From Calditrichia bacterium (GTDB lineage Bacteria; Calditrichota; Calditrichia; RBG-13-44-9): a stretch of DNA of 16,218 bases. The number at the start of each line of letters is the position of its first letter. Position 1 is the stretch's first letter. Below, piece after piece: positions 6,795 to 13,438 of the stretch. The notes beneath the pieces are model-generated. The model was not told where the DNA came from, did not search any database, and was given only the letters and a program-made list of their open reading frames with translations. The position numbers and the translations under genes were made by a program. Location of the stretch: contig JALXCH010000390.1 in NCBI GenBank assembly GCA_026991005.1, positions 1-16,218 of the forward strand. The letters are read 5' to 3'.

Positions 6795-8930
6795 ATGATT
6801 ATTCGAAAATCGAAAGAAATAGGCGGACGCACCCTCACCATCGAAACAGGGCGTATGGCAAAGCAGGCGAACGGTTCTGCTGTTGTCCGGTACGCTGATA
6901 CTATGGTACTGGTGGCCGCTACCTGCAGTAAAGATCGTCGGGAAGATATCGATTTTTTCCCCCTTTCTGTGGAATATCAGGAACGTACCTACGCCGCCGG
7001 TAAAATTCCCGGCGGTTTCTTTAAGCGCGAAGGGCGTCCCACGGAAAAGGAAATTTTAAGTGCCCGATTGATTGATCGACCCATCCGGCCGCTCTTTCCC
7101 GAAGGGTTCAAAAACGATACCCAGATTTCGGTATTTGTAATTAGCAGCGACCAGGAAAACGATGCGGATGTGCTGGGAGCCATCGGCGCTTCGGTAGCGC
7201 TTTCCATTTCGGACATTCCCTTTGCCGGTCCCATCGCTTCGGTACGGGTGGGGCGCATCGCCGGGGAATTTATCATCAATCCCACCTTCTCCCAGCTGGA
7301 AGAGAGCGACATGGACCTGGTCATTTCCGGCTCGGAAGATTCCATCATGATGGTGGAAGGGGAATCCTCGGAGATTAGCGAAGAGGATATGATTGAGGCG
7401 CTCAAATTCGGGCACAATTACATCCGCGAAATTATTGAACTGGAAAAAGAAGTGATTGCGGAATTTGATGTGCAGAAAATGGAAGTGGAAATTCCGGAGT
7501 TACCCGAAGAGTTAAAGGCGAAGGTGGTAGCGAAGGCGCGTCCGGCCATTCAGGAAGCGATTAAAATTCAGGAGAAGAAGGCACGGCGCGAGCGGTTGGG
7601 AGAAATTAAAGATGAGATTCTGGAAGAATTAAGCGAGGAAGAGGAAGAGTACACGGCGCTGGTGAAAGAACTGCTGCACGATATTGAGAAGGAAGAAGTG
7701 CGTTCCATGATTATCAATCAGAATGTGCGGCTGGATGGTCGGGGGATGGATGATATCCGACCCATTACCTGCGAAGTGGGGGTGTTGCCCCGGGCGCACG
7801 GCTCGGCCCTCTTTACCCGCGGACAAACCCAGAGCCTGGGCGTAACTACCCTGGGTACGAAGATAGATGAACAAATTGTGGAAACCCTGGAAGGGGAAAG
7901 CAGCAAGAGCTACATGCTGCATTACAATTTCCCACCCTTTAGTGTGGGGGAAGTACGTCCCTACCGCGGACCCAGCCGCCGGGAAATTGGCCACGGTAAT
8001 CTGGCCGAGCGGGCACTGAAGCCGGTGGTTCCCAGCGAAGAGGCCTTCCCTTACACCATTCGCATCGTTTCGGATATTCTGGAATCCAACGGTTCCTCTT
8101 CCATGGCTACGGTCTGTTCCGGCTCCCTCAGCCTGATGGATGCGGGCGTGCCCACCAAGTGCCACGTGGCAGGCATTGCCATGGGACTCATTAAAGAAGG
8201 TGATGAAATCCGCATTTTAACCGATATTTTAGGCGACGAAGACCACCTGGGTGATATGGATTTTAAAGTGGCCGGTACCCGGGATGGGATCACCGCCTTT
8301 CAGATGGATATTAAAATTTCCGGACTCTCTTTCGAAATTATGGCCGAGGCGCTGGAGAAAGCCAAAGCTGCCCGCATGAAAATTCTCGATATTATGGAAG
8401 AAACCATTGCCAGACCGCGGGACGATATTTCACCGTACGCACCGCGCATCCTCTCCCTGATGATTCCGGTGGATAAAATTGGTGAGGTGATTGGTCCCTC
8501 CGGGAAGAATATTCGTGCCATTATTGAAGAAACCGGAGTCAAAATCGATATCGACGATTCCGGCTACACGGTGATTGCTTCCCCGGATGTGGAAATGGCC
8601 GAGAAAGCAAAAGCTCGCATCCAGGCCATTATCGAAGAGCCGGAAGTGGGCAAAACCTACAACGCCACCATCAAACGGATTATGAATTTTGGCGCCTTTG
8701 CCGAATTTATGCCCGGTAAAGAGGGATTGATTCACATTTCCGAACTGGATACCCACCGGGTGCGCACCGTTACCGATGTGGTGAAAATTGGGGATAAAGT
8801 GCATGTCATCCTTAAAGAGATTGACAAGGAAGGCCGGTACAATTTAAGCCGGAAGGAATATTTGCGCCGACAGGAACGGCAGAAACGGCGACAAAGTGGT
8901 GAGGATCGGCATCATCACAAGAAATCCTGA
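6795..8930 (+). CDS. pnp: Polyribonucleotide nucleotidyltransferase (PNPase)
   Basis: PNPase is a trimeric 3'-5' phosphorolytic exoribonuclease in mRNA decay. All domains are present in 711 residues: RNase PH 1 (about 10-140), an all-helical linker (about 145-300), RNase PH 2 (about 310-540), KH (about 550-612) and S1 (about 617-690). The RPF-rich block 'LIDRPIRPLFPEGF' is visible in PH 1. In PH 2, 'DILGDEDHLGDMDFK' (about 477-491) holds the acidic pair expected at the active site (Asp481, Asp487). The KH loop GPSG is at 567-570, and S1 contains 'NFGAFAEFMPGKEGLIHISE'. The tail is short, basic and His-rich. GGAGG (6786-6790) lies 4 nt before the ATG. The 19-nt gap from rpsO cannot by itself hold the long RNase III-processed leader of enteric pnp. 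It is the last gene before a strong terminator. Confidence 0.98.
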   Translation: MIIRKSKEIGGRTLTIETGRMAKQANGSAVVRYADTMVLVAATCSKDRREDIDFFPLSVEYQERTYAAGKIPGGFFKREGRPTEKEILSARLIDRPIRPLFPEGFKNDTQISVFVISSDQENDADVLGAIGASVALSISDIPFAGPIASVRVGRIAGEFIINPTFSQLEESDMDLVISGSEDSIMMVEGESSEISEEDMIEALKFGHNYIREIIELEKEVIAEFDVQKMEVEIPELPEELKAKVVAKARPAIQEAIKIQEKKARRERLGEIKDEILEELSEEEEEYTALVKELLHDIEKEEVRSMIINQNVRLDGRGMDDIRPITCEVGVLPRAHGSALFTRGQTQSLGVTTLGTKIDEQIVETLEGESSKSYMLHYNFPPFSVGEVRPYRGPSRREIGHGNLAERALKPVVPSEEAFPYTIRIVSDILESNGSSSMATVCSGSLSLMDAGVPTKCHVAGIAMGLIKEGDEIRILTDILGDEDHLGDMDFKVAGTRDGITAFQMDIKISGLSFEIMAEALEKAKAARMKILDIMEETIARPRDDISPYAPRILSLMIPVDKIGEVIGPSGKNIRAIIEETGVKIDIDDSGYTVIASPDVEMAEKAKARIQAIIEEPEVGKTYNATIKRIMNFGAFAEFMPGKEGLIHISELDTHRVRTVTDVVKIGDKVHVILKEIDKEGRYNLSRKEYLRRQERQKRRQSGEDRHHHKKS

Positions 8931-8956
8931 AAATAGTTTTTACATGAATATTGTAC

Positions 8957-8984
8957 GAAAGAGCGGCCTGCGGGTCGCTTTTTT
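8957..8984 (+). terminator. Intrinsic terminator after pnp
   Basis: The stem AGCGGCC/GGGTCGCT (8962-8979) has seven pairs, one a G-T wobble, around a TGCG loop. A run of six T's (8979-8984) follows, and A's upstream at 8957-8960 extend the pairing into the T-run. It lies 26 nt after the pnp stop and closes the translation operon. Confidence 0.9.
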
Positions 8985-9019
8985 CATATCCGGCCTGCTT
9001 TCAAAGAATTCTTTGTGTT

Positions 9020-9025
9020 TATAAT
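9020..9025 (+). promoter_or_regulatory. Candidate -10 box for the envelope genes
   Basis: A perfect TATAAT lies 36 nt after the pnp terminator and 57 nt before the DUF4159 start. No strong -35 is seen: GCTTTC (8997-9002) is at 17-nt spacing and TTTCAA (8999-9004) at 15. The position between a terminator and a new gene supports a promoter. The hexamer alone is weak evidence. Confidence 0.4.
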
Positions 9026-9082
9026 CTGGCGGTTTTGTTATTAAATTAATCCGGTTCAAATTGAATACCGGAAAAAAGAGGA

Positions 9083-9748
9083 ATGAAACGAAGTATTATC
9101 CATCTCATCTATCTGGGGATATTGTGGGGAATGGTTTCTGCACTGGCGCAGCAGCCGGTAACCGTGGCACGCATTAAATACGCCGGAGGCGGGGACTGGT
9201 ACGGGAACAGAACCACCTTTGTGAATCTGTTTCGTTATATTCGGGAGCACACCAATGTGGTGACGGCGGAAAAAGAGGTGACGGTGGAAATCGGGGAAAA
9301 GGATTTTTTCAAGTACCCCATTTGTTACATCGCCGGGCACGGCAATATCAAATTCTCCGATGAGGAAGTTCGCCGACTGCGGCTTTACTTAACCCGGGGC
9401 GGTTTCCTATGGGCAGATGATGATTACGGCATGGATCCCGCCTTCCGCCGGGAAATGAAAAAAGTATTCCCGGATTTGCAGTGGGTGGAAATCCCTTTCT
9501 CCCACCCCATTTACCACACGGTGTTCAATTTTCCCAACGGATTGCCTAAAATCCATAAACATGCCGGAGGTCCGCCCCACGGGTTGGCACTTTTTTACGA
9601 AGGGCGCATGGTGGTGTTTTACTCGTTTAACACCGATATCAGCGACGGGTGCGAAGATCCGGATATTCACGGTGATCCGCCCCAGGTTCGCGAAAGCGCC
9701 CTGAAGATGGGAACAAATATCATCGTCTGGGCATTGACCAATTATTAA
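9083..9748 (+). CDS. Secreted DUF4159 protein
   Basis: A 221-residue protein with a signal peptide: a hydrophobic stretch at about 4-20 and likely cleavage after 'SALA' near residue 22. The mature part matches the DUF4159 pattern: 'VARIKYAGGGDWYGNRT' at its start, 'YIAGHG' (about 77-82), 'GGFLWADDDYG' (about 105-115), then 'FYSFNTDISDGCEDP' near the end. I recall the fold as class I glutamine-amidotransferase-like, but no catalytic Cys-His-Glu set can be assigned here and an enzymatic role is not shown. In many genomes DUF4159 genes lie near MoxR ATPase, DUF58 and vWA/BatA-like membrane protein genes. Here the partner in the window is a DUF4175-like gene 203 nt downstream. AGAGGA touches the ATG with no spacer, and no better start exists. 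Confidence 0.85.
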   Translation: MKRSIIHLIYLGILWGMVSALAQQPVTVARIKYAGGGDWYGNRTTFVNLFRYIREHTNVVTAEKEVTVEIGEKDFFKYPICYIAGHGNIKFSDEEVRRLRLYLTRGGFLWADDDYGMDPAFRREMKKVFPDLQWVEIPFSHPIYHTVFNFPNGLPKIHKHAGGPPHGLALFYEGRMVVFYSFNTDISDGCEDPDIHGDPPQVRESALKMGTNIIVWALTNY

Positions 9749-9903
9749 AAATGAATAACGGAAATTGCCCGAAAAAAAATGGGAAAGTCACTCTTCAGAG
9801 AGTTATTTGCAGTAGAAAATTCCCGTTTCGCAAATGAAGATTTGAAGAAGGGGTGAGGGGGTATTTCGGAGGAAGGGATTGGTTATCAGAGCAATGAAGC
9901 GGG

Positions 9904-9920
9904 CGGGTAGCTATCACCCG
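9904..9920. other. Small hairpin in the DUF4159-DUF4175 gap
   Basis: CGGGT (9904-9908) pairs with ACCCG (9916-9920). No T-run follows, so it is not a terminator. The rest of the 203-nt gap (9749-9951) shows no clear promoter and no convincing gene. Confidence 0.3.
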
Positions 9921-9951
9921 GCGAGCGGGTTTAAACACGAAATACAACGGA

Positions 9952-12900
9952 ATGTCATTTGAGATGAACCAACCAGCGGAGCACATACAGGCGGATTTTA
10001 ACACGATTTTCCGGAAGGTGGTCCGGGCCCACCGCTCTATTTTTTTCAGCCGCTGGCTGCAACGCACGGTGCAAATCCTTTTATCGGGCGCCGTGTATTT
10101 TGTTTTATTCAGCCTGCTGCATCTGATGTTCGACATCAGTGCACCGGTGCGCTGGGGTATCTGGATTCTGGGAATGGGAGGGATGCTTCTGGCGCTGGGC
10201 TATTACGGGATTTCCCTCTTAAAAGAAGTTTTTCGGCCTTCCGAAGAAGCCCTTTACCGCACGGCACGGCACATTGGTACCCGGCATCCCGAAATTCAGG
10301 ATGCTCTGATTGATTTCCTGCAACTGTATCGAGAAAAAGACAGCGGCGGTTCCCCTGCTATTCGAGAAAAAGCGCTGCAGCAACTGGCGGGGAAATTGCG
10401 CCAGTTCCAGTGCCAGAAGGAAAAGCTGTTCGCCGGCTTCTGGAAAAGAAATCACCCTTATGTAGCCCTTCTTTCTGTGTACGGAGTGCTGTTTCTCTTT
10501 TTTTACGGTTCGCTGGGTCTGGCGCTGCAGAAAACCCTTTTCCCCTGGCGCCATTTTGTGGAACCACTCCCGCTGCAAATTCGCAATTTAACCGGAAGTG
10601 TGGAAGTTCTCCGCAACGAGCCGGTAACCCTTCAGGCAGAAATTCAGGGCGTGATGCCCGATCGCATGTATCTGGTGGTTCAGGGAATTTCGGAAGAAAA
10701 AACCGGGGTGGAGAAAATTCCCCTTTCCCTTACCCGTTTCCCTCTGGTGCAGTACCATTTTCCCCACATTCGCCAGGGATTTACCTATTATTTTCTGGCA
10801 GAATTGAAGCAGTGGCGGCACCGGGATCGTCCTCTCGCCTCTTCTCCAGATACGGTTTGGGTTCGGCAGCGTCCCCTCATCCGGAATTTGCAGGTGAAAA
10901 TCGTTCCTCCGCGCTATACGGGATTGCCTCCCCAGTTACTTCCGCCGAATGATGGCGAAATTACTGCCATTCGCGGGAGCCAGGTACAACTGCGCATCGA
11001 AGCGGACAAGTCCATTCACCGGGGATACATTGCCTATAGCGATTCTCAGAAACTTCCCTTACAGCCACTGGGGAATACGGCCCGAGCGAGCTTTCGCGTG
11101 CGCAAACCGCTCACCTACACCATTCACATTTTCGACAGGGATTCCATCCCCAACGATGAACCGGTGGTGTACCATATTTTCCCCATTGCCGATGAATATC
11201 CTTTTGCGGAAATCAAACAGCCGCAGGGCGATGTGGATCTGGAGAATGAGTTGAAAATTCCCCTCTTCGTGGAATATCGGGATGACTACGGATTTAGTAA
11301 AGCGCTGTTGCAGGGGGTGCTAATTCGCGGTGGCAGTACCGGCGATTCCACTTCTTTTTCCCTGAAGCTTCCTTTTAAAGTGTTTGAGAAGGGGAAAGCC
11401 TTCACCCAGATTATGTGGGATTTAACGGGTTTTTACATGGTACCGGATGATTACATCCAGTATTTTGTGGAAGTGTGGGACAACGACCCCATCACCGGTC
11501 CCAAAAATTATCGCACTCAGAGTTATGTCATTCGCCTGCCGTCGCTGCTGGAAATTCTGGAGCAGTCCGAGGAAAAACAGAAGGAACAGCTCGAAGAAAT
11601 TAAAGATGTAGCCGGAAGTACGAAGGAGTTAAAGAAAAAAATAGAAGAAATTGCCCGGGAGATGAAGCGCAACAACGAGATGAACTGGGAACGGAAGCAG
11701 GAAATTAAAGAGCAGCTGGAGAAGCAGAAGAAAGCCATGGAGAAGCTGCAGGAGATTCAGAAAGAGCTGGAAGACGTGGCGAACAGGCTGGATCGCAACA
11801 AGATGCTCAGTCCCGAAACACTGGAGAAATATTTTGAACTTCAGAAGATGTTTCAGGAACTGGCGTCGCCGGAGTTGAAGCAGGCCATGGAAAAATTGCA
11901 GCAGGCGCTGGAAAAGGCCGATCCCCGGGAAATCCAGAAAGCGATGAAGCAGCTTCAGTTTTCCGTAGAGCAGTTCGAGAAAAATGTGGAACGCACTTAC
12001 GAATTGCTGAAACAGGTGATGCTGGAACAAAAACTGGACGAGCTGGTGAATCTGGCGGATAAAATTAACCAGGAGCAGGGGAAAATTAACGATAAATTGA
12101 AGAAAGATTCCCTCGACCAGAAGCAGATGGAGCAGCTGGCAAATAAAGAAAAGAACTTGAGTGAAGAAGCGGATTATTTGAAGCAGGAGATGGAGAAAAC
12201 GGCCCAGGAATACCAGGGGATGTTGAAGCAGTATGCGGAAGAACTTCAGAAAGCGCAGCAGTTTATGGAGGAACAGCAGATTCCGCAGAACATGCAGCAG
12301 ATGAGCCAGCAGCTTTCGCAGGGACAGCAGCAACAGGCTCAGCAGCAGGGGCAGGATTTAAAAGCGCAACTGGACATGCTCCAGAACATGTTGCAGACCA
12401 TGCAGAACAATATGATGCAGCAGCAGAAGAAGGAGCTGATGGAAGCAATGCAGAGGGCGATGGAAGATATGCTCACGCTTTCGTTCCGGCAGGAGCAGCT
12501 TGCTCGCGAGGCGCAAAAGCTGAGTATGGCTTCTTCCCGGGTGAACCGCATTGCTCGCGAGCAGAGCCAACTGGAAGACGCCACCCGGCAGATTGTGCGG
12601 CAGCTGGTGGAGATTTCCAACAAGACCTTCTTCCTGCCGCCGCAGATGTCTCAGCAGATGGCACAAATTCTTTCGGATATGGAGAAGTCGATTCAGCATC
12701 TGGAGAATCGCAATCCCCGGGGTGCAGCCGGGGCACAGCGCCGGGCAATGGGTAACATTAACCGGGCGATGATGTCCCTGCAAAACGCCATGAACCAGAT
12801 GGCGCAGTCGTCTTCGGCTACGGGATTTCAGCAGTTTATGCAGCAATTGCAGCAAATGGCCGGGCAGCAGGGGCAACTCAATCAACAGAGCATGCAGATG

Positions 12901-13377
12901 TTTCAACTGGGACAACAGGGGCGGTTGCAGTTAAGCCCCGATGACCTGGCCCGCCTGGCCGCCCAGCAGGAAATGATTCGCCAGTCCCTGGAACAGTTAA
13001 ACCAGCAAATGGGAAACAGACGGGATGTGCTGGGGCGATTGGGAGAGCTGGGGAAGGAGATGGAGGAGGTGGTGAAAGAGCTGCGCGCTCAGCGGCTGGA
13101 TCGCAAAGTGATCGAACGCCAGGAACGCATCCTTTCCCGCCTGCTGGATGCCCAGCGCTCCATTCGCGAAAAAGAGTATAGCAAAAAACGCCAGGCAGAG
13201 CGCGAAAAACAGGTGTTTGTGAAATCTCCACCCGATTTACAGGAATCGTTATTGAAAAAGCAAGATCGTTTGCGTAAAGATTTGCTGGATGCCCTGCAGG
13301 AAGGGTATCGTTCCGAGTATCGGGAATACATCAAACGCTATTTTGAGAACCTTTCCCGCACTCCCGTGAATCGGTAA
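9952..13377 (+). CDS. DUF4175-like inner-membrane protein with giant periplasmic coiled coil
   Basis: A 1141-residue protein with hydrophobic segments at about 40-60, 66-90 and 168-192. Basic flanks (21-38 and 91-167) predict a cytoplasmic N-terminus and a cytoplasmic loop between the second and third segments, so residues from about 193 on face the periplasm. Residues 205-530 look beta-rich. They include repeated Pro-rich sandwich-like pieces such as 'VKIVPPRYTGLPPQLLPP' and 'FVEVWDND'. From about 531 to 780 comes a Glu/Lys/Gln coiled coil, then Met/Gln-rich stretches (about 773-827 and 945-993) and a basic C-terminal end. This layout fits the DUF4175 group (also seen in alphaproteobacteria), whose function is unknown. 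The start is uncertain: 9952 or the ATG at 9964, neither with a good ribosome site. Alternatives are a cell-envelope scaffold or a stress-tolerance factor of the Bat/MoxR type. Confidence 0.75.
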   Translation: MSFEMNQPAEHIQADFNTIFRKVVRAHRSIFFSRWLQRTVQILLSGAVYFVLFSLLHLMFDISAPVRWGIWILGMGGMLLALGYYGISLLKEVFRPSEEALYRTARHIGTRHPEIQDALIDFLQLYREKDSGGSPAIREKALQQLAGKLRQFQCQKEKLFAGFWKRNHPYVALLSVYGVLFLFFYGSLGLALQKTLFPWRHFVEPLPLQIRNLTGSVEVLRNEPVTLQAEIQGVMPDRMYLVVQGISEEKTGVEKIPLSLTRFPLVQYHFPHIRQGFTYYFLAELKQWRHRDRPLASSPDTVWVRQRPLIRNLQVKIVPPRYTGLPPQLLPPNDGEITAIRGSQVQLRIEADKSIHRGYIAYSDSQKLPLQPLGNTARASFRVRKPLTYTIHIFDRDSIPNDEPVVYHIFPIADEYPFAEIKQPQGDVDLENELKIPLFVEYRDDYGFSKALLQGVLIRGGSTGDSTSFSLKLPFKVFEKGKAFTQIMWDLTGFYMVPDDYIQYFVEVWDNDPITGPKNYRTQSYVIRLPSLLEILEQSEEKQKEQLEEIKDVAGSTKELKKKIEEIAREMKRNNEMNWERKQEIKEQLEKQKKAMEKLQEIQKELEDVANRLDRNKMLSPETLEKYFELQKMFQELASPELKQAMEKLQQALEKADPREIQKAMKQLQFSVEQFEKNVERTYELLKQVMLEQKLDELVNLADKINQEQGKINDKLKKDSLDQKQMEQLANKEKNLSEEADYLKQEMEKTAQEYQGMLKQYAEELQKAQQFMEEQQIPQNMQQMSQQLSQGQQQQAQQQGQDLKAQLDMLQNMLQTMQNNMMQQQKKELMEAMQRAMEDMLTLSFRQEQLAREAQKLSMASSRVNRIAREQSQLEDATRQIVRQLVEISNKTFFLPPQMSQQMAQILSDMEKSIQHLENRNPRGAAGAQRRAMGNINRAMMSLQNAMNQMAQSSSATGFQQFMQQLQQMAGQQGQLNQQSMQMFQLGQQGRLQLSPDDLARLAAQQEMIRQSLEQLNQQMGNRRDVLGRLGELGKEMEEVVKELRAQRLDRKVIERQERILSRLLDAQRSIREKEYSKKRQAEREKQVFVKSPPDLQESLLKKQDRLRKDLLDALQEGYRSEYREYIKRYFENLSRTPVNR

Positions 13378-13438
13378 TACTTCCCGGAAGTGCCTTCCCC
13401 ACTGTGGGAATGTAATAGACAGGAGGAGCACCAGAGAG

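Noticed and set aside
9751..9837. A 28-codon + frame between DUF4159 and DUF4175
   Set aside because: Its ATG is right after the DUF4159 stop without a ribosome site. The product has no recognisable feature, and its length is within chance.
10410..10952. A 180-residue + frame inside the DUF4175 gene
   Set aside because: It lies in another frame of a well-supported gene and has no recognisable domain or ribosome site.
11629..12333. A 234-residue - strand open frame opposite DUF4175
   Set aside because: It mirrors the Glu/Lys/Gln coiled coil as a Leu/Phe-rich product. The + frame is continuous and coherent.
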